Shown one piece after another: positions 22,891 through 34,892 of a stretch of DNA of 64,000 nucleotides. The position numbers and the translations under genes were made by a program. The notes under the pieces are model-generated. The model was not told the DNA's origin. It did no database searches and was given only the letters and a program-made list of their open reading frames with translations. This stretch comes from Stratiolaelaps scimitus (taxonomy: Eukaryota; Arthropoda; Arachnida; Mesostigmata; Laelapidae). Every line of letters begins with the position of its first letter. Position 1 is the stretch's first letter. Location: assembly GCA_019614645.1 (NCBI GenBank), contig JABWDB010000005.1, positions 776,001 to 840,000 on the forward strand. Direction: 5' to 3'.

Positions 22891-25377
22891 TGGAACTTAA
22901 TGCCACAAATGACCATGTTAAGATACTTGTAAGTATTCAAAATGGATAGTGTAGGTACTAACGAGGCTTGGAGGCAGTACCTCGCTCATTTGATATATAA
23001 GAGAGCTTACGCATTGCAAAAATTGCAGCTCCTTTAATAAACCAATAAAACCTTTACCTTTTCACCAACGTGCTAAACTGCGGCGTAGAGAAGACATATC
23101 TAAGCCTAAATTTCAGCTGAAATCACTGAGCTCCGTTTGTTCGCGTTCGATTGCCATGAGATCTCTGTCTCGCTCTGGGCAAAAATACACCTGTATTCCG
23201 TAATCGTGTCCTTGAAATCGTCGTTGACAATCCCCATAAGTGATTGCTGCAAATCGAGCCTAGTTCTTGTTTTTCTGCCAAGCCCTTATTTCATATCTCG
23301 TGTCCATCGACTGCAATTATGCGCTGAACTACACACTACCGGTTCGGTTCCATTACATTGGCAGTCGGCAGGAGGGCTGCCGAGGCCGTTTGTGCGTTCT
23401 AGATGAGTGTTTCAACAGTGAGCCCGATGACTCTGTGTAGGCATCCGAGAAATCTCCGCGTGGCAGCTTAAGGCGGGAGCTCAACAACAGCTCGCCAGCG
23501 CCAGAGGATCGAGACAGTTGCTCTTCCTCGGACAAACAATCAGGCAGAGAAGATCAGCTCGGATAAAGCGAGGCCCGTAACTGGTCGTCGAGCGCTGAAG
23601 ACAATCGAATGGACCTGCGTCCCAGTGTCATTGGACTGATGTTGGGGGCGATGTTGAATCTCATACGCAGCGTGTCAGAATGAGAACGCCGTTGTCGATG
23701 CACTCTGGGCGAGCAACAAAGCGCCTGAGCGCCGGCGCGAAGATAGCTGAAACGGACGAATACGAGGCCGTGGCTGCGGAGTTGCGCGGGCACGCGACTC
23801 AGTGCGGATACCAAAACATACTTTCTGCACACACGGAAATAGCTAATAAAGTCGTTTGTTCCAAATTAATCACGGCTTATGGCACAGGTTGCTGGAGTCA
23901 CCTGCAACTATGGCTCGATGCGTATCTTTCACTGCGTGCACGCGATGGGTATTTACGCTACAATGTAGTCGCGAAAAATATACACTTCAAGGGCAGAGAT
24001 TGAAGTCACCCTTCGATCTGAGAATACACGCAGACACGCCCTAGAATCTCATGTTGGGCGTGAAAAGGAGGGGTCGCTTTCATTATTCCATTATGACTGA
24101 ACCTGAGTTAAATTGATTTAGGAGGATTATTTCTTGCCCTATTAGAACTCTCGTCGCGTTTGAATAGGACTTCACGAAGTGTTTCAAGAGCATCGTCGTC
24201 ATGTGCTCTATTTCTCTGAATAGAATAAATAACCTTATTATACAGAATTATGAACGAAAGGGTATACGTGTGCGTGTGTGTCTAACGTATGCCAACCATA
24301 ATTCACGACATATACAAGACCTTGACACTCCTTCTGTCATTAATTGCCATAGGAGGATAGGTATGCAATTTTCATTCTGCTAACAAGACCCATATGATGT
24401 AGAAGCGATGTCTCGTTCTGGGGATAATTGTTACTATTTTTTTGACACATATGCAATGCATATCATTAGTGGGATCTGCCTGTGTGGTGATTTTTTATAC
24501 AATGGAACCACGTTTGTTTTGAAATGATCACTTTTGGTGTCAACGCTATTTAAATGAGGCCCGTTGCTCGTTTGAGGACGAACAATGATTAGAGGTTCTG
24601 ACATAGTTGCAAGGGGACAGGACGGTGAGTGGGTGATCTGATTTGATTCATTGATAAATCAGGGGCTAACAATTCCAACCGGATCATTTGTGTAGATAAC
24701 ATTCAGCTGTAATAGTATAATAAGTATGCCCAGAGGCTCGGTGGGGACATAATGGGCGAGCGAAATTCATAAAATATTTACGTATTTTTTGGTGTATATA
24801 GTTGAGTACACCGTGGATCAGGACATCCGAGGCATGCATCACATACAGGGTGTTCGGGAAGTTGCGCAGCCGGCGACAAAGTAAAGTTCGACAGCTTAGT
24901 TCTTCCATTTTTGCTGTGGACGCATGTTTAGATAATCGTGTATATTTTGAAACGAAAATAGTAAGAACCTACAACAAATCTACAACATACAAATCTAACG
25001 AACAGCAAACTATGCTTAGATCTAGCCAAGGATTTCGTTTTTTTCTTTTCGCTGAAGTTCGGTGCGCTCTAGGAGAATTTATAGCAAGTCTTGCTGTTCC
25101 TTTTCGCTTTTAACCAATCAAAATTGAACTCAAACTATTTCGGGTTGCCTCTCGGCCAACGCTCACCGTCCACGAAACCGCTTTCGCCTGTCCCAGGCGA
25201 AAAGACCCCTTAAATACAGCACAAAACAGTCATCTTGGCATCTATCGACATTTATAGACAGAAGAGAGAGTGGGAAAAATGGAAAAAAAGCTAAGTCCAA
25301 GGAAATCGTGAAACACTGGTTAGTGTCTCATATGGTTGTGCGACTTTCCAAAAACATGAAAACATATATATATATGC

Positions 25378-25408
25378 TTCGCTTCTCGGCCTTTTGGCTA
25401 AGATTAAA
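25378..25408 (+). pseudogene. U2 snRNA 5'-end fragment
   Basis: Contains the U2 5' end: cgcttctcggccttttggct followed by aagat, 25 nt identical to the highly conserved start of metazoan U2 (stem-loop I). It then diverges: the branch-point recognition GUAGUA is gtagca here, and nothing after it resembles the Sm site or later stem-loops. A full U2 is about 190 nt, so this is a truncated pseudogene. A TA run directly precedes it. U2 5' fragments typically arise by retrotransposition or as part of a composite element. Confidence 0.75.
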
Positions 25409-27100
25409 GCGTAGCAAGAATGAGGTAACTCTTTGATTACTTCGTTGTAAGAACGTTATTGCTAATACCGTCAAAAAAGGTGATTTAGCGAATGACTTCG
25501 CAGAATGAGGATTATGAACTTGGTATTATGTTGCAATTTGCTGTATCTCATCTCGTTTTCGCTTGTCTAGGGAAGTGGTTTATTGCTTCACTAGTTATTC
25601 GAGTCAGGTATACATAAGACAAATTACTTTTAATGCTAACACGAGCTGCGTCCTGGCCGCGTGGATGTCATAAGCAATTAATTAATGTGTAATTAATTTT
25701 ACGAGTAATTATGCATTCATGCAAGCATGATAGACTGTCTGTCAGGCCCAAGCGAATATATACGATGGGAGTCTGAGGTCGAAGCGGTTCATAAAACAGA
25801 ATTTCTTATTGAAGCAAGAAGTGGACGCGATCACATGTGATTTATTAGCGGCTGGATACTGGAAAGCTGTGGTCTCCCTCAGTATTTTCATCGCTAACGA
25901 TGCATGGAAACTTTTTTAATTTTGCCGCCTCTCTCTCTCACTGACTACCCATCTCTGATAACCACAGACGGCCGCACTGCGTCACTACGAGATATCGGTT
26001 ATGCGTTCGTGGTGTCCGCCGAGCGTGTGTGTACTCGGAATTGCCCGCCTGGCGAAAAATCTCCAAACAAATCATGTTCTCATCACCCTCCTGTTGCGAT
26101 ATGCGGTTCGGCACCAACCACGCGATCAGCTAATGGTTGCATTGACGAGACGACGATTGCCCGTCTCATCAGCTAGTGCAGCACACAAGCATTCGAACCG
26201 CGCCTATCAGACCAAGCAGAACTGACAAGCAAATTGGTTCATCCAGACACCAGCTATGATCAGATAGCCTACGGTGGCCACTGGTGACCGGCTGGTCGGC
26301 GCTACATGTCAATTCACGGCCACATAACGCCTGCCGTGGCATCGTCTGGCTGCAGATAGCGTCTCACTAGAAAGAGGCGATTTCATCATCCGTGACCGGC
26401 CGAATTTCGCCAGCGACGGCACGGTGTGCGCCCGCGAATGCGCGACCAGACCAATTCAGTTCTGCTCCGGCAAAGCATTATATACAGAATTGTACTAGGG
26501 AATAACCACGAAGTCTGCCTGTACCTCATTAATATACTGTTCATGTCTCTAGTCCCCGCGCCACACTTCGTATCTGCCCCCACCAAGCAGCTCTTGTGCC
26601 TCGCTCTTTGGAAAGGCGTCCAAATCTTAATCCATTCTCCCGCTCTCTCGCAGCCATCGAAACCCTGAAGGTTTTGGACTTCATATCGAAGAACAATACG
26701 AGCAGAAGATGACGGAATGTAGATGGTGGAGTGAAGCACCAGCCACAGGCGTTCATCACGCGATCTCAAGACTCGGCCGAAGGCCGACTTCACAGACAGA
26801 GATCACTGAGGAGTGCAGTTACCGGCGTTGCCGTCGGACCTTGTCGTCTCGAGCGACAGCTCGGTGAGGTGCAAGCAGCGAGCGAGCAGCCCCAAGCTGA
26901 AGCGAGCCGCAGCAGTCTGATTCATGGAAGATTGCGCTCGAGATGGTCGTCGAAGCAGTCGCTTGCTGGCCGACTGGCTGGCCGCCGTTTCGTCTGTGGA
27001 GCGATTTGCAAAAGCTGAGGGGGGCACCAGTACTTGTGGCATCGTCTGTCTGTATTTGCATGTTGCACTTTGTATATTTCCCATTGTTTCTTCACTGCAG
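25409..27100. other. Sequence left of candidate exon at 27101; no gene recognised
   Basis: AT-rich to about 25.9 kb, then GC-richer to 27.05 kb with frames open on both strands (26386-26793 minus, 26731-27018 plus). None has a recognisable domain. Would be intron or 5' part of a gene if the exon at 27101 is real. Confidence 0.35.
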
Positions 27101-27162
27101 AATGAAGACAGCCACGTCGTGATCAGACAGATCTTCCAAACGGAGTTAGAGGCGATGCAACG
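27101..27162 (+). CDS. Candidate internal exon, product unknown
   Basis: A pyrimidine-rich tract ending in cattgtttcttcactgcag lies directly before, and gtgagcgg follows, so both splice sites are near consensus. Only one frame is open across the 62-nt segment; its peptide reads NEDSHVVIRQIF and continues TELEAMQ. Start phase 0, end phase 2. The peptide looks helical and protein-like, but I cannot name it. No neighbouring exons could be identified. A plus frame from 26924 also runs into it, but the sequence before the acceptor looks like intron. Confidence 0.4.
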
Positions 27163-28411
27163 GTGAGCGGAGCCACTCGTTCAACAGGATCTTCAACCCG
27201 ACAACGATGGGGTGGTCAGAGCGAGGGTACACTTATACACTGCGCGTGGAGTCGATACAGAAAGTGTGACGGTGGTTGTTGATGAATCAGTATCTCTTGT
27301 CTGTGAAATCACCACTTATATCCTAAACACGTAAGATTGGTATTGTGCAAAAGATGCCGCTTGTAGTACGGAGGTCAATTTCACAATGATTTGCTGCGAC
27401 CACTCGTTCGAATACGATAGTTATGTTTTCGCTGTTGTTCTTGCTAAAAACCCATTGATCTCAAGCTGAAACGCCAGCAATTTCCCGCAGGAATAACAGG
27501 TTCACGAAATGTTTCCCCGTAACACGCCACATCGATTTTGGTGGGACATTGCTGGCTGGCCTTTGTTAACTGGATTTCTTCCTCCTCAACTGGATCTGTC
27601 CAAACCACTAGTTGATGTATATGTACCCACACGTTGTAGTGTCTCAAGCGACGGTTTCGATCGTCCGACTCGAGCGCTGTGGGTGTCAGCGCGTGGAGGT
27701 GTTCCCGAGCCGTTGGGAGAGAGCTCTTCAGCGGCTCTATCGCCTCTGCTAGTATCTTCGCAATTATTGATCCCACACAATTAGTTGTCCTCTTCGTTCG
27801 CCGCTCGAGTTTCCCACTGCCGATCGGCATCACCGAAGGCAGATGACATTGAGTAGTGCGTGTCAAGTAGACTTTACTAGTACTTTTTTCCGTCGTCATT
27901 GTTGTTGTTTGTTCTGCGACCTCCGTCTGCACTTCCAAAGCCTGCGCCCCCAGCTCTCTCTCTCTCTATTATCTATCTCTCTCTGTCTGTCACTGCGTAC
28001 CACCATTATGATGATCTCTTTATGATCCGTGAGTCGTTTCGCCAGGGAACATTTGTCGTCGTCAGCGGTACGATGTGGGTGCGGTTTTCTTAATGTTGCC
28101 GTTCTATGGGGAGCGGTTACTACTGCTACCACTAGTACAACTTTTGTAGTCTCTGTGGTGCGCGTGTATGCCGGCTGATCGCCGCCGTTCGCCACCTTGT
28201 CCAGTCGGACTGTGCTTAGCTGCGCCGAGGATAAGTCACACAATAGGAACAGCATTAGCCACTACACCTAAGCTATATTAGGTTAATCTAATCCATTGAT
28301 CCGCGTGCAACTCATCGAGTGCTAACGGAACACCCAGCGAGCCTGCAGGTTGTTGTCATATGCCGCAGAGACCCTCTTAGCTGCTGGCGACGCCCGATCC
28401 TCGGATCTTGA

Positions 28412-28437
28412 ATCTGCTGGCCCGAAAGCCAGCAGAT
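28412..28437. repeat. Perfect 10-bp hairpin next to (TA)25
   Basis: ATCTGCTGGC, loop ccgaaa, GCCAGCAGAT. It lies 14 bp left of a 50-bp pure TA tract. Could extrude as a cruciform; no RNA gene is recognised. Confidence 0.85.
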
Positions 28438-28449
28438 CGACGAGTTGGG

Positions 28450-28451
<2 letters not shown>

Positions 28452-28501
<50 letters not shown>
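28452..28501. repeat. (AT)25 microsatellite
   Basis: Fifty bases of pure AT, equal longest in the window with 43307. Confidence 0.98.
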
Positions 28502-28504
<3 letters not shown>

Positions 28505-29491
28505 GATAAGTTCGTTACGGTAGAATATCGCTGGAAGAAGAGGCCGATCCAAGAACTCAGGATCGGTGCAAACAAGCGCCAAAAACGAATGCCGCAATTG
28601 GCAATCAGCCTCCGCGTCGGCCGCCTCGAGGAAGTCTGGATTACCGAGTTGAAGTGACTAGGATCGTTTGTCTGAAGGGGCCCAGTGTCACCCGCGTTAC
28701 CGGAACAGGGAGCCGCTAACTGTCGGTGCATCCTAACAGTTCTCAACAAGTGGAGATTATCGCCATTTACAATAACTAATGGGCATCGTTGTTATTTCGC
28801 ATTGAACTGATTGATGACAAGGCAAATAGGAAAGATGTATCAGCTATGTTGGATTTGCATTGTAAAACTAGATGTTTGCCCTTAAACATAGACACTGTTA
28901 GCAATCTGGTACATGGAACGGCAGAACATAAGCTGACATACGAAATCACCATACTAAAGAAGTCTAGCGAAGTATTCATGCTCATCATTCTGTTATGATG
29001 AGGAGACCCAAACAAGCATAGATTGTCTACTGCGCAATTACTGGTTAACATTCTATCTAATACGGCAGCGGTTTTAGCTCTTAGGTATTGTGTAATTTTA
29101 TAAGCGCTAGATTGGATTTTGCCTAAAATGCTTCCTTTGTTTGTGCCAACGGTCACTTTGCATAATAAGATATTTTTAATTGTTGTAGTCGACTAATTCC
29201 CCTTTGGCTCCATATGTGAATCTCTAAGGTTGCTACTATAAGCTTCCTGAAAGTATGCCTCAAACAAAACCTTTAGCTTTGACAAGGTTTATCCTGAGAA
29301 GCGAAATTGACGTTGAAGGTTCGCGCAAAATATCGACTTCACGTGGTGAGTGACACTACGCAAGTGAGCAGTTTGACAGACAATTGTTTGTTGTCACTGG
29401 AAATAGATAGGATATAGCTAATATATTATGTGTTGTATCCAGTATAATCTCTTCATGAGCTGTGAAGACGGCTCGTAGTGCTGGGCCACGA

Positions 29492-29519
<28 letters not shown>
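29492..29519. repeat. (AT)14 microsatellite
   Basis: Pure AT tract. Confidence 0.97.
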
Positions 29520-29522
<3 letters not shown>

Positions 29523-30620
29523 CTGGTAGTTCTCTATGCTTCCTCTTATTTTAGCTGTTGGAACAACTAACTGTAATCACATCAAGGGGATATGGCATAT
29601 GCTGTGGCATGTCCTTACAAATGAATTGACATTCTAGCTAGCATCTCCTCCCCTATCCCCGTAAAATGATCATATTAATGAAAGATGACATGTGCATACA
29701 TCGATTATTCAGTGCCTCTCGATCTAATAGCGAGAACTAATTATCTTACCAACAAAAAGTGTTTCTGTTAATAATTCAAGCTGAATATGCCTTCAGCAAA
29801 CGTTGGTCCCCGAGCACGTTGACACACACACACACTTTTCACAGTCAGCATTGACGAAATCTTTTGCAACGTTCGAATTCTCTCCGTGCGAATCGAACCA
29901 TCTGCCGCAGCTGCAATGAGGGCGACTTTTCGCCGGAGACATCAATGGTTGGCGTTGATGTCCTCACTTTCTCGTTTGGCAAACCCCATTGACTTCGTTC
30001 ACAAAACGGGGCTTGCCTGTCGCTCTGTCGTATAACTCACCTGTGGAAATCATCTCACCTGTGGAGGTGCCTGGCCCTTATGACTAGGCCGATACGAGTA
30101 GCCTCGTCCGATGAGCGGGCACACTCAATGAGGACACTTGGTGAGGTTAGGCAACTGTGCAAATATTGGCTGAAAGATGACTCAGGACCTCATCATAATC
30201 GCCTATGAAGTACGAGGCAGCAATATGTGATGAGAGGCAAACGCGTAGAGACCGTGGCCAACGAGAGATATTACTAGCCGTTGATATTTACGTCGACGAA
30301 TCAGTACGAAATCAGGACGAATAATCGTTATGGCCCCCCCCTGCGTCTTTAGGCAGTTCAGTCAACCTGCCTAACGACGCAGCGGTGGGCCATAACGAGT
30401 CGATCAGGGCCATAATAACATAAATTACAGTATTCACATTCACATCCATCTTCGCGCAAAATAAAAAGAGCGAAAATTTGAATTGATTTTTAATTTTAAA
30501 TGTCCCAGTTACAGCCAACGCAACAATGGTTAGCTTTCAGGTAACTAATAGACTGAGCCAGTATCTCGGGAATTAACACAGACGATATGATGCGATCTAC
30601 GAATCCCTTTCCATAGATGT

Positions 30621-30641
30621 CGCCGCCGCCGCCGCCGCCGC
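30621..30641. repeat. (CGC)7 microsatellite
   Basis: Pure tract; read as poly-Gly in a minus frame that is not a convincing gene. Confidence 0.95.
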
Positions 30642-33121
30642 TGTTGATTGCATGAGTGATTTTTCGTGGGTCGTCAGCCGAACGAGTTCCCAAAAGTCAA
30701 TGACTGGACACCCCGAAAGTGCGTGCAAAGACTACGCACTTTGCGCTACCGATCAAAGCAATGACGCAGCTTTCCAGGAATGCCGTTGTTATTGGCGCTA
30801 ATTCGAGGGGGCGGCCTTCGCCACGATCCGCGCAGACGCAACAGCTATCAGAGTCAATGTGGATGACCGAACCGAGCAGGGCGTCACCTGAGGATTTGAG
30901 GATGCCGGCTCGCTTGTGCTTCTGATGCGTCTTTGCCGTTTGCTTGCTTAAGGGGTGGGGATGCGTCGGGGCTGTGGTCTCCCCGAGACTCGCGCAGGTG
31001 TGATCATCGAAGATTCATCGAAGGAACGATCCGCAGGAATGCCGAATCCTTTACGGCTGTGATGCGACTAGAGCCACTGGTTGCTGTTGCGACCTTATGA
31101 CTCCGTATGTGTGCTTCAGGCGGCAGATCAGGTGTAGGGCTGGCTCATACGACATCGAGCTGGCTGACAGCGCGATGCTGTTGTCGTCGTGTCCTCGGCT
31201 ATCAGCGCAGAGAGCGCGGGTTACGTATAGCTTCGGCAGCCGCCGATAGGCATGGGGGGGATTCGATTCGGGGCTCGACGTCTTCACTCCCGCCCGCGAC
31301 CCCTCGTGACTTTGAACCGAGACTCATCAGGTGCAGGCGGAGGTGCTCTATGCAAACATTTGCACAACGTTGACCCGCGAAAGCAACGGCACAGGTCGGT
31401 TTCGCGTCTGGGACGCGGCCCTTCGGGACAACAGCGAGACGCTACGATCGCCAAAGAGACCCACAAACAAAAAGAGAGAACGGGCGAAGGAGAAGAAGTC
31501 AAAAGCAGAAAAAAAAATCCCTCAGAGAAAAATGACCTTTTTTCGAACTTATCACCCAGTGCGCTATGAAAGGTTGAACAGCTGTGACGGGCCGCGGATC
31601 GGAGGTGCATAGCCGCATACATCGAGCATAGTCGTATAATTGTCGAGGACGAGATTGTATCCGATGTTGCGTGACGGGAAGGACGAACAAGCTTGCATCG
31701 TATCGAAATGTGTTGAGGGTAACGTCGGGTGGCTAAGGTCATACTATACAAGGAATGGTTCTTGGGAACGGGTATTGGCGGCGGAGACTCCAACTTCAAC
31801 GTTGTTTTTCACGTTCTTAATGAACAACAGTTAGATTGTGTTCGATTTTCGAAATGGCCATTGACCACTGTCGTCATTACACAGTGCATTGTCGGGCCAG
31901 TTCCTTTAAAAGGGGGGGTACTGATTTTCTGGAAGGAGATTGGGCTCCCGCTATCATCTATCAGCGAGGTACTAGTGAGTCGTTGCTTTAAGTGAGGTGA
32001 CAATCTCGAGGAGTTTGAGATGCTAGTGCCAAAAATGGTGCTTGGTACAAAAATCGGAAAAATGTCGACTACCCGTAGCCGTAAAACGGGTCTCTTACGG
32101 GAGTATTGAGTTTTTTTTTGTTGTCCTCTATGATTGGAGATCTATACAGTAATGATGGAAACTAACGCGAACTCGCTTGAATCCTGAAATCAACCTCATG
32201 GGCATTCCCGAAGTTCTCTTTGGCGTCAAGAGATCCTTCATGGAGTCAAGAAACGCCAAGTTTTACATTGAGATCCCGGACAACAACCACAACAATGATC
32301 ATCCTTGATATTCCGCTAAGTTCGGCAGTCTTCAATGGACGGACCATATTCAACCTCAATGATCACTAGCGAATATTACGCGATATTTGTGGGCATTTCG
32401 GAATAGACAAACAGCAGCTCTGGTCAAGCGCGTACTGTGTATCCTGTGTGGGCTATACAGCAGAGTCGCCTGGATATCGTTAACACCGGCCAGCGGCACC
32501 GGTCCACGACACTGATCCCATATGAGGACAGAAGGTAGCACTAGTAGCATATTACCAATAGTCGAATTTTGGTTAGCAATGACCGTGACAATGCACTGAG
32601 AAATTTGCTGCCAATCTGTTCACGCCAAACTGCAGATCGTTGACTTGATCGGTTTTGCATTGTCCTACCATAGAGCGCTCCCCTGTGCAACGCGGGCAAT
32701 TTCCATCGCGTTTTCGTGAACTCTCACTCCGCTTTGCTATAATCGTGTGCTTCGCCTAACAGTCGATGGCTTAGCTTTGCTTACACAAAGGACAGCTTAC
32801 GTATGGATTAGGACGAGTTTGGTGACTTGAGTACACCGGTTGCGGCCACCGCCGCCGCCGCCGGGGTCTCAAGGTCCAGTCTCCGAAGCGATCAAGCCTG
32901 TTATCTGCGCTAGGCAACTTCGTCGTCTTCTGTCAACTTCTGTTGTCGCAAAAGGCAAAGCTTCGGAACTCTCCCCCGGCCGTCCCCCCGAGTCGCAGCC
33001 CCAATTCCTCTATCCCTTTCTTCATCTTTCGTTCTCTTCCCTTAAGTCAAGTCGACTTAACAGCTTAAATCTCGGGTGACGTTGTGAGCTATCCATTCCA
33101 ATAAGTCGTCAATCGCGAACT

Positions 33122-33140
33122 GCCGCCGCCGCCGCCGCCG
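33122..33140. repeat. (GCC)6 microsatellite
   Basis: Pure tract; a shorter one is at about 32849-32863. Confidence 0.95.
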
Positions 33141-33700
33141 GCTGCCCAAGTCCAAGCCACACGGGATTAATCCAGCATCATATGCATGCACACATGCTCA
33201 CACACAAACACACAGACACCCACGGGATGCACGAGGGACATCTGTCTGCTCAATGTTAGCTGTTAACCATCGGCCATCCGCGCGACGATTTGTACACGGC
33301 CGCTCGCCCTCGCGTCTTGCCGAACGACAGACGATATACACAGACGCTGGTATAAACGCTGGCATACGAGGGATACGGAATTGACGAGGAATAGGTCAGA
33401 CACGCACGGCTGCTGACATGCTGCGAACACCATGATGATTCTTGCAAAGGATCGATCTCGCAAGATTTTGCCTTGCTGGCTGGCTGGCTGGCTATCTAGC
33501 TAGGTAGCTAGCGAGAGGTGGTAGCCGCGACCACCGAAATGATTCGGATCACTGCTATCAACTATCCTAATACAAACGAATCCGAATCGCTTTTTGCAGG
33601 TGGCCTACACACCGGCTCAGACGAGCAGCGATAGGCTTGCATGCCGCTCTACCGCTGTGTAGGTCGAAGTCGTTCTTTGAGCAGAGCTGAGCAACAGAGT

Positions 33701-33702
<2 letters not shown>

Positions 33703-33730
<28 letters not shown>
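33703..33730. repeat. (CAG)9 microsatellite
   Basis: Pure CAG tract followed by CAA/CAG units. Confidence 0.97.
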
Positions 33731-33742
<12 letters not shown>

Positions 33743-33865
33743 GACGCTGAGGCAGAAAGACGAAGAAGTTGAAAACCACAACGCCGAAGACCGAAGAAGA
33801 AGATGTACATCCACGTACCAACAGTATCTCAGGTAGTTAGCCAGATCGCTAGTTAGAAAGACTGC

Positions 33866-33868
<3 letters not shown>

Positions 33869-33900
<32 letters not shown>
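33869..33900. repeat. (GA)16 microsatellite
   Basis: Pure GA tract, 140 bp right of the CAG tract. In flies such tracts can bind GAGA factor; whether that holds here is unknown. Confidence 0.97.
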
Positions 33901-33901
<1 letters not shown>

Positions 33902-34641
33902 GGTTAGTAAGATAGGCTTGAGGGAGTCAGACGATCTGAACATGATCCGGTAACGCGGGCCGGCCGGCACAGGCCCACAGATCGCCGGCAACAACAGCAG
34001 CAGCAGCAGCCGCATCGGCAGAAGTGATTGTGTACGGATAATCCGGATCGGCATCGGAAGAATTGACGAAATTCGAGGGCGGAGTGAGTCGCGCAGCAGC
34101 TTCGTCACTCCGACGCTCGTTGATGACCGACCGACCCATTGGGTCGCTTGCCGACGCCGCCGCCGAGTCCCTTCCAGCTGGCTTCTATCGTCTCATGGAC
34201 GTTTCTCGGGGGTCTCTCGAAATCAGCCAGGCCGATGATCCGAGTCAGTATCGCGGTAGCATTCCTTCCGCATTGAAGTCTGTCGAAGCGACATTCTTCG
34301 ATTTCTTGTGCCGCGGCGACGAGGTTGACGATAACAACGACGTCGACAGCGGCAACAATTTGTTGCTGCATACCAATACAAATCAGTCGATATAATATTT
34401 GTCATCTTCAATTTGCTCTCGCGGAACATCTCGTGCAAATGTTCCGTCTGGGGGGTGGTATTCATTCATTTAGTGCGGTGTGTCTGTTTCGGTCTGCCAT
34501 TGGTGACATTGCTCAAGGAGGATATTCGTCGAAGAGGAACCTGCACGTGACCTTAGGAAATATTAGCCTATGTCATTGGAGCTTGTGGTCAACAGATGAC
34601 CATGGTGGAGACACATATGGTAGTGTTTGTCTAGTTGGAAG

Positions 34642-34659
34642 TATATATATATATATATA
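34642..34659. repeat. (TA)9 microsatellite
   Basis: Pure TA tract. Confidence 0.95.
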
Positions 34660-34865
34660 CACAAATGAAACAAAGTCTCCCTGACCGAAAGATTAGGTGT
34701 TAAGGAAGTAGGTACGTGTTGTGTCCATGCGACAAAAATATGGAAAATAATCGTTTCGGAACACTTATAGAATACAGCTGCTACTGGTACCGGGAAGCTG
34801 TTCTAATTACGGAAGGCTTATGTTGACGATAATAGCATATGTGTTGATTCTGAGATATACGTTGT

Positions 34866-34892
34866 GCCAACTCGTTACCTCAACGAGTTGGC
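34866..34892. repeat. Perfect 11-bp hairpin
   Basis: GCCAACTCGTT, loop acctc, AACGAGTTGGC. Ten bases of the left arm (gccaactcgt) recur at about 34971, so the motif is present three times within 120 bp. Confidence 0.85.

Larger units (their letters stand above)
21797..25377. other. Gene-poor region
   Basis: Includes a GC-rich stretch at about 22140-22620 with plus frames 22134-22340 and 22359-22691, one more tRNA-like relic (22820), and AT-rich sequence from 24.0 to 25.4 kb. Frames at 23554-24003 are open on both strands without known domains. A cagggtgttcggg motif at about 24845 resembles some DNA-transposon ends, but no partner was seen. Confidence 0.4.
27163..33702. other. Gene-poor region with SSRs
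   Basis: Contains the longest TA tracts with a hairpin beside one (28412-28501), GCC tracts (30621, 33122) and a tandem ctcacctgtgg at about 30036-30070. A minus frame of 164 codons (27444-27938, non-ATG region possible) and another of 171 codons (31284-31799) are open but match nothing known. 28776-29156 minus and 28789-28998 plus overlap and are equally unassigned. Confidence 0.4.

Noticed and set aside
24840..24862. cagggtgttcggg, like a DNA-transposon terminal repeat
   Set aside because: No inverted partner or transposase found nearby; a weaker similar string at about 42963 is not a matching end.
27444..27938. 164-codon minus-strand frame with fairly natural composition
   Set aside because: No known domain, no clear splice sites at its ends and a competing plus frame; frames this long are expected by chance at this GC content.
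31284..31799. 171-codon minus-strand frame
   Set aside because: Overlaps plus frames of similar length and shows no domain or start context.
33617..34108. 163-codon minus-strand frame
   Set aside because: Made mostly of GA (Ser-Leu) and CAG (Ala) microsatellite translation.
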